A stretch of DNA of 52,424 nucleotides. Source: Planctomycetaceae bacterium. Lineage in GTDB: Bacteria; Planctomycetota; Planctomycetia; Pirellulales; Pirellulaceae. The stretch's first letter is position 1; each line of letters starts with the position of its first letter. The notes under the pieces are model-generated. The model saw nothing but the letters and a program-made list of their open reading frames with translations. It searched no databases and was not told the DNA's origin. Where the stretch lies: contig DUDC01000086.1 of the NCBI GenBank assembly GCA_012959465.1, positions 1 to 52,424 of the forward strand, written 5' to 3'. This document shows, in pieces, positions 9,140 through 17,455 of the stretch. Both the position numbers and the translations under genes were made by a program.

Positions 9140-9455
9140 GGTCTGACTGTGAGTGCTGAAGACCGCCCATCGTCACGGCGCCGCAACGCGAGTAGGCGGA
9201 GAGTCACCTTTGGAGAATGACAAATCGAACTCTGCGTTAGCCCACGACTGGCACGTTGTCAGTGGGGATACAGTGCGCGAAGTCGACTAGAGGCAGATGT
9301 CCGTGGCGGGAGGCTAGATAAAAAGCTCCGATATCCTGTTCGCCGTGCATTCGCACGGTCGAATTCGCCAACTGGGGTCCACTTCAGCTAAACTAGGCAC
9401 AGCTTATCCATGGGAGTCTCTCCCTCGCACATTGTTCCGCTAGGAGGCCAAAGCG
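9140..9455. other. Intergenic leader of the WXG100/FtsK operon with two hairpins
   Basis: No gene is seen in these 316 bases. Two perfect stem-loops occur: CCGTGC-ATTC-GCACGG at 9343-9358 and GGGAG-TCT-CTCCC at 9412-9424. The second lies 18 bases upstream of a strong AGGAGG ribosome site (9442-9447) that is eight bases from the ATG of the WXG100 gene. This is the likely promoter and leader region; I could not pick a convincing -35/-10 pair. Confidence 0.5.
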
Positions 9456-9725
9456 ATGCCGCAAGCGATCGTCGATCCCGACGAAATGCGCCAATTTGCC
9501 CGTAATCTCAAGAAGTTCAACGCGGAGCTCCGTGATCGAGTAAATTCGCTGCACCATCAGATGGTCGCCCTCGGCAGTTCGTGGCGTGACCAGGAGCACC
9601 GCAAGTTCTTGGAGATGTTCGAGCAGCAAATGTCGGTGATGATGCGCTTTACCGAGGATTCGGACGAACACGTTCCGTACTTGATGCGGAAAGCGGAACA
9701 CATCGAGAACTATCTCCAGTCGTAG
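9456..9725 (+). CDS. WXG100-family protein (type VII secretion-type substrate)
   Basis: An 89-residue, almost wholly helical protein with the size and layout of WXG100 (ESAT-6/EsxA) proteins: helix, a tight turn at SSWRDQEHRKF (W43-R44-D45), then a second helix. The W-x-D form in place of W-x-G is a variant turn I recall from divergent members. WXG100 proteins form helical-hairpin dimers and are exported by, and often required for, type VII secretion through an FtsK/SpoIIIE-family ATPase. The perfect AGGAGG ribosome site suggests high expression. It is the first gene of an operon leading in under 1 kb to an EssC-like ATPase, which strongly supports the assignment. No C-terminal YxxxD/E export tail is obvious. 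Classification is secure; export itself is inferred. Confidence 0.88.
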   Translation: MPQAIVDPDEMRQFARNLKKFNAELRDRVNSLHHQMVALGSSWRDQEHRKFLEMFEQQMSVMMRFTEDSDEHVPYLMRKAEHIENYLQS

Positions 9726-9732
9726 GTGTGCT

Positions 9733-10308
9733 ATGGCAGGTGCGGACGTACGATCGATTGACGCGCTAAACCAGTTTCGGTTGATGCTGGTTGACTACAA
9801 CGATCAAATGCTCGATTCACTAACAATGCTCGAATTGGAATTGCACAAGGCGACCGTCTGGATCGACCATGATTGCCCAGCGTATTGGTCGAACCAGGCA
9901 CGACGATCTTCCGACAAGCTGGTCGTCGCTCGTAACGATCTCGAGCGTTGCGAGATGGCAATTCGCCCCGAGGACCGCAAGTCGTGCATGGTGGAGAAAA
10001 AAGCGCTCGACCGAGCAAAGTTGCGGTTGCGTCTATGCGAGGAAAAAATAAACTTGGTCAAGAAATGGAAAGTCACCTTGCACCAAGAATCTGCTCACGT
10101 CACCGGCCGCTTGGCCAAGCTTCGCGACGTAATCGAGCGAGAGATTCCCCGAGCAATGGCCACGATGGACCGTCTGATCTCGTCATTGGAGCAGTATGCC
10201 GCTGTGTCGCAGACGCCACAAAAGAGTCCACCGAGTGAAGTGACATCGGAGAGTCCGATAGATACGTCGAACTCCGAAGACGGGAGCTCCCCTGATGCAG
10301 ATTTGTGA
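9733..10308 (+). CDS. Helical protein with acidic disordered tail, T7SS-like operon
   Basis: A 191-residue protein of no family I recognise. Residues 1-157 are predicted to be long charged helices: a first helix (8-42), a break around CPAYW (48-52), a coiled coil rich in R, K and E (55-115), then another helix (118-157). Residues 160-191 are low-complexity Ser/Pro/Asp/Glu, likely disordered. W52 follows a helix in a way that recalls WXG- or LXG-type helical hairpins, but no W-x-G/D turn is present. It starts seven bases after the WXG100 stop and its end overlaps the next small gene by 14 bases, so the three are translated together. It could be a secretion partner, chaperone or structural link to the coiled coils of the ATPase. 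Confidence 0.75.
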   Translation: MAGADVRSIDALNQFRLMLVDYNDQMLDSLTMLELELHKATVWIDHDCPAYWSNQARRSSDKLVVARNDLERCEMAIRPEDRKSCMVEKKALDRAKLRLRLCEEKINLVKKWKVTLHQESAHVTGRLAKLRDVIEREIPRAMATMDRLISSLEQYAAVSQTPQKSPPSEVTSESPIDTSNSEDGSSPDADL

Positions 10309-10540
10309 TTTCCTTTCACACGCCGGACGGATAAGGCGAGCGACGACCAAACTCAAGGAACAGTGGCAGGAGACACTCGACTCTTGGAACGACAACACGA
10401 GTCGCCAGTTCCAGGAGACGTACCTCGATCCGTTGTTGCCAGAGGTTACCGCCGCGCTCGCGGTGATTCAGAGCATTACGGAGCAGATCCATCGCGCTGA
10501 ACGAGATTGCCAGGATCCTGATCGCGAGGACATATTCTGA
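10295..10540 (+). CDS. Second small WXG100-like (W-x-D) helical protein
   Basis: An 81-residue protein overlapping the preceding gene by 14 bases. It repeats the WXG100 layout: a first helix (about 6-29), a turn at SWNDNTSRQF (W31-N32-D33) and a second helix beginning ETYLDPLLPEV. The spacing W-x-D followed by a conserved aromatic (F39) matches the turn of the first WXG100 protein in the operon (W43-x-D45, F51), so the two may be paralogues able to pair, as EsxA/EsxB or CFP-10/ESAT-6 do. The first helix is shorter than usual for the family. The C-terminal part ends in acidic residues. Small size and overlap make it easy to miss in automated annotation. Assignment rests on pattern, not on a family hit. 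Confidence 0.7.
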   Translation: MQICDFLSHAGRIRRATTKLKEQWQETLDSWNDNTSRQFQETYLDPLLPEVTAALAVIQSITEQIHRAERDCQDPDREDIF

Positions 10541-10578
10541 GCAGGTTGTGAGAATGATGATCAGAAGTGGCTAGCGGC

Positions 10579-10618
10579 TGCCGTTCCGCGTTTGCGAACA
10601 ACAACGGCCGGGACGGCA
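10579..10618 (+). other. Inverted repeat ahead of the FtsK/SpoIIIE gene
   Basis: TGCCGTTCC at 10579-10587 pairs with GGGACGGCA at 10610-10618 (nine pairs, one G-U) around a 22-base loop in the 110-base gap between the small W-x-D gene and the ATPase gene. It could set the ratio of small proteins to ATPase by processing or attenuation. No T-tract follows. The ATPase has its own ribosome site, GGAG at 10640-10643. Confidence 0.35.
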
Positions 10619-10650
10619 AAGAGAACGAGTAGTGGCAACGGAGTAGATTC

Positions 10651-13600
10651 ATGAACAGCAGCTTTATTTCTCTCGATCGACAGTCTCAGTTGATCCGTGA
10701 TCTTCGTCGGTTAGTTGACGAGCGAGCGCGTCTTGAATCGCAAAATCGAGCAGGCCTGGCGACACGCAAAGCGACCGTCGAAGCTCAATCCGGTCAGACT
10801 TTGGAACGAGACGAAACGGAATACAAATCGAAAAGCAAGACGCTCGAATCCGAGTACCGAAAACTACTGAAACGCGCGCGAGCGGAATTCGACTCGGTCA
10901 CAGAACAAATTGATGAAGAGGTCCAGGGCCAGTTAGCAGTGATCCAGCGCGAATTCGACGAAGGAGTCGATCGCGCGCGACATCAGCGCGACCAATCCCG
11001 CCGAATGCTGAACGGCAAGTACGAGTCTCGTGTCGCGAAGCTGAAACGTGAGAACCAACAGATTGACAAGAAACTGGCCACCTGTCAGCAACAGTGGAAG
11101 GAGGTACGGCAAACGGCGGAACTCTTAATGAGTCAACGCGGTATTGCGGCCGGAGAGTGGATCGCGATAGACAGTGAGCAGCAGCAAGAACAGTCGGACG
11201 ACTCGCCGTGGAGTCGATTCGACAGGACTCAGGCGGATGCACAAACGCGGTTGCTGAATCTGCTCAATCTCCCATCCGCACGGTTTCTGGCGGTGGGCTG
11301 GCCGTGGGTTCTGTTGGTCTTCGGATGGATTGCATTTCTCTACCCGATGTATCGGCTGTTGAGTTTACAACTGGGAATCTTTGCCGTGGCCAGCCTAGCC
11401 GAAGCGATCTTGCTGGCATTGGGCTCACATTTCCTGGCCAAACAACTGGCGCGCCGTGGATCAAACGAGATTATTCCCAAGTTAGGACACGCGCTCAAGC
11501 TGGCCAATTACGCCCTAGAGGATAGTCGTCAGGCAGCACGACAGGCCCTCACTAGCAATCAGGCGGCGATCAATGAATGGCGCGATGCGGAACGCCAAAA
11601 CGTCGAAGGTCAATATGCGGAAACGGCAGAGGAATTGGCGAGACGGCTCAGTAGCCGCCGCGCTAGAATTCAGTCTGACGGCGACGACCAAATGCAATAC
11701 GTCAAAGAGAAATTCGAGGCCACACGCGGTGTGTTGGAGCGAACTTATCCACCTCAACTGGACGAATTAAAACAGCGGATCGAGGCGACGCGAGAGCGAT
11801 CGGAAACGCAACGGCAGAGCGAGTTGCTTGAGGCGCGGCAGCGATTCGATTCAAATCGCGAGAAGCTCGTACAAAAGTGGCGCGAAGGGATGGATGCATT
11901 CTGTGATGCCACGGACACAATGAACCGTTACTGCGACGAGCGATTTCCCGATTGGGACCAACTTGCCGAAGCAGGTTGGGAGAAAGTGGACATCGACGGT
12001 GAGCCGTCGAATGTGTCGGCGGTCCCTTTTGGAAGTCACGACGTTAGTTTGCATGAGTCGGGTCACGAGTTACCACATGACCCGCAGATGAAAATCGATC
12101 GAACGGAGTTTCATTTGCCCGCCGTCTTGTCCTTTCCCGATCGTCCATCGTTGCTCATGGAAGCGCCGGACGAAGGGCGTGCTGCTGCCGTTCGCGTAAT
12201 GCAAACAGTGATGTTGCGATTCTTAACCGCATTTCCTCCGGGAAAAGTTCGCTTCACAATCATCGACCCCATCGGTTTAGGGCACAACTTCTCCGCTTTC
12301 ATGCATTTGGCGGATTACGATGAACAGTTGGTAACGAGCAAGATCTGGACGGATTCCTCGCACATTCGTCAGCGATTGAACGACCTGACCGAGCACATCG
12401 AAAACGTCATCCAGAAGTACTTGCGGAACGAGTACCCCTCGATTCAGGAATACAACGAACATGCTGGTGAGGTTGCCGAACCGTATCACGTTTTAGTCAT
12501 CGCCAATTTTCCGGAGAACTTCAGCGAGGAGTCGGCGAGGAAGTTGGCGAGTATTGCCTCCAGTGGCGCCCGCTGCGGCGTCTATACGTTGATTAGCGTC
12601 GACACGCGGATGGCCCTGCCTCGCAACTTCTATCTGTCCGAACTCGAGGAACACTCGGCGACTTTGGTCTGGGAGAATCGGCGTTTTCGTTGGAAGGATC
12701 AGCATCTGCGTAAGCTGCCATTGCACTTGGACTCGCCGCCGAATGAAGAAGTGTTTACCGATGCGATTCGAGTCATCGGTGAAAAGGCGAAGCATGCCAA
12801 GAGGGTTGAGGTCCCGTTTGATACGGTTGCACCTTCCTTTGAGGACTGGTGGACTACTGATAGCCGGCACGGTGTCGATGTTCCGCTTGGGCGAGCCGGG
12901 GCAACCAAGCATCAGCAACTCGCTTTGGGAAGTGGAACGTCACAACATGTTCTGGTCTCGGGAAAAACCGGGTCCGGGAAATCGACGTTGTTCCACGCCC
13001 TGATTGTCAACGTGGCGCTACGATATAGTCCAGATGAAATTCAGTTGTATCTGATCGACTTCAAGAAGGGCGTCGAGTTCAAGCCTTACGCCACGCATGC
13101 TCTGCCGCATGCGCGAGTCATCGCAATCGAGAGTGAACGCGAATTCGGTCTTAGTGTGTTGGAACGTCTCGATGAAGAGTTGAAAGTTCGAGGGGATCTT
13201 TTTCGTGGCGCCGGCGTGCAGGATGTCGGGTCCTATCGTGATGCAAATCCAGATGCCCGACTGCCTCGCATTCTGCTGATTATCGACGAGTTCCAAGAGT
13301 TGTTTGTCAAAGAGGATCGTCTGACCCAAGAGGCGGGGCTGCTGCTCGATCGTCTAGTGCGTCAGGGGCGTGCTTTCGGCATTCACATCATCCTTGGCTC
13401 GCAGACACTTGCTGGTGCCTATTCGTTGGCTCGTAGCACGCTCGGGCAAATGGCCATTCGAATCGCGCTGCAATGCAGTGAAAGTGATGCTCACCTTATC
13501 TTGAGCGAGGACAACACCGCAGCGCGTCTCCTCAGTCGGCCCGGCGAAGCGATCTATAATGATGGAAATGGCGTGATCGAAGGGAATCATCCGTTCCAAG

Positions 13601-14580
13601 TGGTTTGGCTGAGTGACCAACAACGTGGCGAACTGCTGGCCAAACTGAGGAACTGGGCCCGAGGACGGAAGTCGGACGATCCGCCGGCGATTGTCTTTGA
13701 GGGAAACGTCGCCGCAGATCCGGCGCAAAATCCTCGCTTGATCGAGGTGTCCGGGAAGGCGCCATCGCCGTCGGATCCGGCCATCGTTTGGATGGGCGCC
13801 GCCGTGGCCATCAAGGAACCGACGCACGTGCGGCTCTTTCGTCAAACCGGCGCCAATGTGCTTGTGGTCGGTCAGGACCAACCTATGGCATCGGGGATAT
13901 TGGCCACAGCCGCTGCGTCGTTGTTGTTTCGCCAATTGGCGCACGATGCCGGTGCGGCTGATCAGTTCTTGGTACTTAACGGTCTGCGAAACGACGAAGC
14001 TGACAACGATCCATGGTTGCGAATAAATCAGTGTTTGCCCGTCATGCTCCCGACGGCCGGACCGCAAAAGGCTGCTGAAGCGATTGGGGAATGGTACGCC
14101 GAGCTTCAGCGGCGATTGGACGATCCAGAAAAGCGAGTTGAGTCCAGGTACCTGCTGATCCACCACCTGGGACGGTTTCGAGACTTTCGCCGCGATGAAG
14201 ATGATTTCGGGTTTAGCAGTTTCGATGAGCCGGAAAAGACCGTCAGTGCGAGCAAGATGTTGGCGAAGATATTGAAGGAGGGCCCAACACTCGGAATGCA
14301 CACGATCATTTGGTGTGACTCGTACAATAACGTTGCCCGTTGCTTCGACCGACAGGTTCTGCGTGACTTCGACAGTCGAATTGTCTTCCAAATGAGTCCC
14401 AATGACTCGAGTAACCTCATGGATTCACCGCAGGCAAGTCGGCTCGGGGAGCACCGCGCCTATTTATACAGTGACGATCGCGGTGAAGCCGAAAAATTCC
14501 GCCCCTACGGGACGCCGAGCTTGGCGTGGTTGACCGATATGGCAAGCCGATTGGGACAGAGCGACAAGGTAAGCGGGTAA
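10651..14580 (+). CDS. FtsK/SpoIIIE-family (EssC-like) ATPase with coiled coils and two membrane segments
   Basis: A 1309-residue motor protein. Order: charged coiled coil (about 1-170), two adjacent membrane helices (about 212-262, WPWVLLVFGWIAFLY onward), second coiled coil (about 285-430), linker, then two RecA-like FtsK/SpoIIIE domains. The first ATPase domain is intact, with Walker A GKTGSGKST (771-779) and Walker B LLIIDEFQELF (D879, E880), plus GRAFGIHIILGSQTL. The second keeps the fold but has lost both motifs: GQDQPMASG at 1074-1082 and LIHHLGRF with H1171-H1172 in place of acidic residues. EssC/EccC proteins drive type VII secretion with one active and additional degenerate ATPase domains. 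This one lacks the N-terminal FHA domains of Firmicute EssC and replaces them with coiled coils. It is the last gene of the WXG100 operon. A DNA-translocating role is a less likely alternative. Confidence 0.9.
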   Translation: MNSSFISLDRQSQLIRDLRRLVDERARLESQNRAGLATRKATVEAQSGQTLERDETEYKSKSKTLESEYRKLLKRARAEFDSVTEQIDEEVQGQLAVIQREFDEGVDRARHQRDQSRRMLNGKYESRVAKLKRENQQIDKKLATCQQQWKEVRQTAELLMSQRGIAAGEWIAIDSEQQQEQSDDSPWSRFDRTQADAQTRLLNLLNLPSARFLAVGWPWVLLVFGWIAFLYPMYRLLSLQLGIFAVASLAEAILLALGSHFLAKQLARRGSNEIIPKLGHALKLANYALEDSRQAARQALTSNQAAINEWRDAERQNVEGQYAETAEELARRLSSRRARIQSDGDDQMQYVKEKFEATRGVLERTYPPQLDELKQRIEATRERSETQRQSELLEARQRFDSNREKLVQKWREGMDAFCDATDTMNRYCDERFPDWDQLAEAGWEKVDIDGEPSNVSAVPFGSHDVSLHESGHELPHDPQMKIDRTEFHLPAVLSFPDRPSLLMEAPDEGRAAAVRVMQTVMLRFLTAFPPGKVRFTIIDPIGLGHNFSAFMHLADYDEQLVTSKIWTDSSHIRQRLNDLTEHIENVIQKYLRNEYPSIQEYNEHAGEVAEPYHVLVIANFPENFSEESARKLASIASSGARCGVYTLISVDTRMALPRNFYLSELEEHSATLVWENRRFRWKDQHLRKLPLHLDSPPNEEVFTDAIRVIGEKAKHAKRVEVPFDTVAPSFEDWWTTDSRHGVDVPLGRAGATKHQQLALGSGTSQHVLVSGKTGSGKSTLFHALIVNVALRYSPDEIQLYLIDFKKGVEFKPYATHALPHARVIAIESEREFGLSVLERLDEELKVRGDLFRGAGVQDVGSYRDANPDARLPRILLIIDEFQELFVKEDRLTQEAGLLLDRLVRQGRAFGIHIILGSQTLAGAYSLARSTLGQMAIRIALQCSESDAHLILSEDNTAARLLSRPGEAIYNDGNGVIEGNHPFQVVWLSDQQRGELLAKLRNWARGRKSDDPPAIVFEGNVAADPAQNPRLIEVSGKAPSPSDPAIVWMGAAVAIKEPTHVRLFRQTGANVLVVGQDQPMASGILATAAASLLFRQLAHDAGAADQFLVLNGLRNDEADNDPWLRINQCLPVMLPTAGPQKAAEAIGEWYAELQRRLDDPEKRVESRYLLIHHLGRFRDFRRDEDDFGFSSFDEPEKTVSASKMLAKILKEGPTLGMHTIIWCDSYNNVARCFDRQVLRDFDSRIVFQMSPNDSSNLMDSPQASRLGEHRAYLYSDDRGEAEKFRPYGTPSLAWLTDMASRLGQSDKVSG

Positions 14581-14812
14581 GCCGCAACCGTAGATCTCAT
14601 TTGGCTCTTTCGCACAGCGACCTCGTTGCGGCAAACGCTTCGTGTCGTCGCTGCGAAGACTTTCTCCCCGACTCACGCGAAGAGACAAAGAGCTGGTTTT
14701 TCTGGGGCTCTTGTTGCGGCCGGGCCGGAATAGATTAAAACGATGGATTGTCCTCGATCGTTCGTCGAGCAAACAAACTCTTGGCACCACCTTTTTGAAC
14801 AGGACATGCACG

Positions 14813-15862
14813 TTGGAATCGAACAATTACCCCAAGTTGCATAATGCCGCCTGGCCGGGCGTTGTCGGCAAAGAACCAGGCACCAAGAACCCGCCGATCG
14901 ACCTTGATACGATGTTGGACTATACAGCGAATGCTGAATTCGAGGGCGAGAAGTTCGATGGAGTCGACATATTCTTGTTCGATCCTCACGTCAATATCGA
15001 TGCCTCGGATGACGAGCTGAAGGAGATTGCCGAGAAGGTGCAATCGCGAGATTTGGTCATCGGGTCGGTTGTTGCCCCCGTTTGGGAGCCAACGGGTGGT
15101 GGGTCGGCAATGGATCCAGGTGAGGGGCGCACGAGTTTCCTCAATCAAGTGACCAAGGGATGTCGAATAGCTCAGAACCTCCGCGAGTTGGGTGTAAGGC
15201 CGTACGGTGTCGTACGTATCGACTCGGCTACTGGCCCTGGCGAATGGGCCGACGACCCAGAGAAGAATCAGGAGATCATCGCCGAGACGTTCCGTCAGGC
15301 CGCGGACATTGCCGCCGATCATGGCGAACGACTGGCAGCGGAAGGCGAAATCTGTTGGGCAGGAATGCACAGCTGGCGACGGATGGTTCAACTGCTCGAA
15401 TTGGTCGACCGGCCAAAGCAGTTGGGATTCCAGGCAGACATGGCGCACACCTTGCTGTACTTGCTCGGCTTTAATGCGTCTGAGGACGCCATCTTGCCAG
15501 CTGATTACGATTGGAGTGACAAGGAGCTCCTTGACAAAGCAATGGCCGATCTGACATCGAAGTTACGAAAATGGACGATCGATTTCCATGTCGCCCAAAA
15601 CGACGGCACAGTCCACGGATCGGGTTCGCATGACAAGACCGGACACCATTGTGTGCCGAACGATCCCAACGGGAAATTGGATATTCCTCACCATGCCGGG
15701 TTTTGGCTGCGAGACGAGGAAGGCGAGTTAACCAAGGCCACTCGACACAATTGTTGGGACGGTTGCATGTTTGACAACGACATCATGGAGAAGCCAGAAA
15801 CCTGGAATTCCATTTTGGCGTCGATGGTTGCCGTTCGCCGTCAACACGGTTGGAGTGAATAG
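14813..15862 (+). CDS. Sugar phosphate isomerase/epimerase-like TIM-barrel protein
   Basis: Predicted cytoplasmic xylose-isomerase-like TIM barrel, 349 residues. Seen are features of the AP endonuclease 2/xylose isomerase fold: [14 protein letters not shown] early, then an acid/His-rich set ([46 protein letters not shown]) likely to bind a divalent metal at the barrel mouth. TTG 14813 is chosen as start because AGGA lies about nine bases upstream and the product then begins [16 protein letters not shown]. The frame stays open another 57 codons upstream but reads as basic non-conserved sequence. It is followed by an exported DUF1080 gene, a pairing often seen in planctomycete sugar-catabolic clusters. 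Substrate unknown. Confidence 0.8.
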   Translation: MESNNYPKLHNAAWPGVVGKEPGTKNPPIDLDTMLDYTANAEFEGEKFDGVDIFLFDPHVNIDASDDELKEIAEKVQSRDLVIGSVVAPVWEPTGGGSAMDPGEGRTSFLNQVTKGCRIAQNLRELGVRPYGVVRIDSATGPGEWADDPEKNQEIIAETFRQAADIAADHGERLAAEGEICWAGMHSWRRMVQLLELVDRPKQLGFQADMAHTLLYLLGFNASEDAILPADYDWSDKELLDKAMADLTSKLRKWTIDFHVAQNDGTVHGSGSHDKTGHHCVPNDPNGKLDIPHHAGFWLRDEEGELTKATRHNCWDGCMFDNDIMEKPETWNSILASMVAVRRQHGWSE

Positions 15863-16035
15863 CAGACTGACCCGATCTGGGACGGCTATTTGCCAATCGC
15901 TTGACTTATGGTTCGGTGGCAAACAGAATCCGGGCTTGTGTTTCGAGGATGGTACCGTGGAAGATTCTCCGGGCCAGTGCAACCTCGATCCGACGCCCTT
16001 GAACTCAACGACAAAGAGCATTCTGGAGACTTTCA

Positions 16036-16671
16036 ATGTACAACCGACGATTCATTGCGGCTTGCTTGGGGCTTTGGCTGGGAGTGGCCTCGTTCTCGGT
16101 TGGTGCCGAGTCCGAATGGAAAACGATTTTCGATGGCAAGACTTTCAAGGGATGGAAGGCCAGCGAAAACAAAGAGAGTTGGAAAATCAAAGATGGGTCC
16201 TTTGTCTGCAGTGGAACTCGTAGCCACCTGTTCTATATGGGCGATGACACACCATTTGTGAATTTTGAGTTCAAGTGTGAAGTAAAAACGACTCCCGGGA
16301 GCAATGCGGGCATCTATTTTCACACGCGATACCAGGAACAGGGTTGGCCTAAATACGGTTACGAAGCTCAAGTGAACATCTCGCACGGCGATCCGAAGAA
16401 GTCGGGTAGTTTGTACGGCGTGGTCAATGTGAGCGACCCGCCAGCGAAAGACAACGAATGGCACACCGAGCATGTGATCGTTAAAGGGCGACATATCATC
16501 ATCAAGATCAACGATAAGATCGTCGTAGATCACATGGAGCCCGAAGGCAAGAAACCGTTCTCAAAAGACTTTGAACGGCGACTCGGAAGCGGGACTTTTG
16601 CCTTCCAAGCGCACGATCCAAAAAGCGTCGTTTACTTTCGCAAGATTCAGGTCAAGCGTCTTCCGAAATAA
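16036..16671 (+). CDS. Exported single-domain DUF1080 protein
   Basis: Secreted 211-residue protein with one DUF1080 (3-keto-disaccharide hydrolase-like) beta-sandwich. A signal peptide is clear (MYNRRFIAACLGLWLGVASF, cleavage near VGA/ES). The domain opens with WKTIFDGKTFKGWKASEN, then FEFKCEVKTTPGSNAGIYFHT, a YEAQVN strand and WHTEHVIVKGRHI, ending in FAFQAHD and VYFRKIQVK, the usual order for the family. GGAG at 16025-16028 is seven bases from the ATG. It is half the size of the tandem copy at 5441-6781. It probably works outside the cytoplasm on a sugar linked to the upstream isomerase-like gene; that link is positional only. Confidence 0.9.
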   Translation: MYNRRFIAACLGLWLGVASFSVGAESEWKTIFDGKTFKGWKASENKESWKIKDGSFVCSGTRSHLFYMGDDTPFVNFEFKCEVKTTPGSNAGIYFHTRYQEQGWPKYGYEAQVNISHGDPKKSGSLYGVVNVSDPPAKDNEWHTEHVIVKGRHIIIKINDKIVVDHMEPEGKKPFSKDFERRLGSGTFAFQAHDPKSVVYFRKIQVKRLPK

Positions 16672-16729
16672 CGATGGATCTCGTCTTCGATCTACGAGGG
16701 TCGCCCGCACGACGCAACAAACCGTGTGA

Positions 16730-17455
16730 ATGAAAATGGAACGGACGCAAATCGGCGAGCTTTCCGCAGTCTTGACCGGCCAGTTGAAATCGCCGCAGGC
16801 TATGGTGGTGCTCTGTCATGGGTACGGCGCATCGGGTGACGACTTGGTCGGCATTGGTGACGCCATCTTGTCGCAATTTCCCGATTTGGCCGAGTCAACG
16901 ATGTGGGTGTTCCCCGAGGCGCCATTGTCGTTGGATGTTGGTCCCTATTCGGGTCGTGCTTGGTGGCATTTGAATGTTGCTGCGTTGGCGGAGGCTGTTG
17001 AACGGGGCGAGTTGTCTGCCGTGAAAGAGGCGTTTCCCCCTGGGATCGAGCGTGCGAGAAGTCAGTTGTCTGACTTGGTCGAACAACTCTTGACGACACA
17101 CAATCTCTCCCACGATCGACTCGTTCTTGGCGGTTTTTCACAGGGAGCAATGCTCGCCACGGACGTCGCTTTGCACCTCGATCACAAGCCGGCGCTGCTG
17201 GTCGTTTATTCGGGGTCGTTGATTTGCCGAAGCGAATGGAGTGAATTGGCGGCCAGAGAACCGAAATTCCGCGTCTTTCAATCTCACGGTACAGTCGATC
17301 CGATCTTGGCCCCGGCGATGGGTGACGCGTTGAGACTCTTACTGGAAGAGTCGGGGCACGATGTCACATTCCAGTCCTTTCACGGCGGTCACACGATTCC
17401 CATGGAAGCGATCGCGAAGCTGGCCGATGAAGTTCGCACGCTTGTCTCAGTTTGA
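16730..17455 (+). CDS. Phospholipase/carboxylesterase-family alpha/beta hydrolase
   Basis: Cytoplasmic serine hydrolase of 241 residues in the phospholipase/carboxylesterase (YpfH/EstB) family. The catalytic triad is visible: nucleophile S137 in GGFSQGAM, the aspartate in HGTVDPIL and the histidine in FHGGHTIP. The oxyanion region HGYGASGDD is near residues 30-38. No signal peptide is present. It lies 58 bases after the DUF1080 gene in the same direction and may share its transcript. Two ATGs (16730 and 16736) are possible and neither has a strong ribosome site. The likely reaction is hydrolysis of short-chain esters; the natural substrate is unknown. Confidence 0.9.
   Translation: MKMERTQIGELSAVLTGQLKSPQAMVVLCHGYGASGDDLVGIGDAILSQFPDLAESTMWVFPEAPLSLDVGPYSGRAWWHLNVAALAEAVERGELSAVKEAFPPGIERARSQLSDLVEQLLTTHNLSHDRLVLGGFSQGAMLATDVALHLDHKPALLVVYSGSLICRSEWSELAAREPKFRVFQSHGTVDPILAPAMGDALRLLLEESGHDVTFQSFHGGHTIPMEAIAKLADEVRTLVSV

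Noticed and set aside
13354..14391. Long minus-strand open frame of 345 codons opposite the FtsK/SpoIIIE gene
   Set aside because: It lies wholly antisense to a well-conserved ATPase, has no ribosome site or recognisable domain, and its composition follows the complementary codons.
10651..14580. Reading the FtsK/SpoIIIE protein as the chromosome-segregation protein FtsK
   Set aside because: It has two membrane helices instead of four, extensive coiled coils, a second degenerate ATPase domain, no gamma (winged-helix) domain, and sits in a WXG100 operon.
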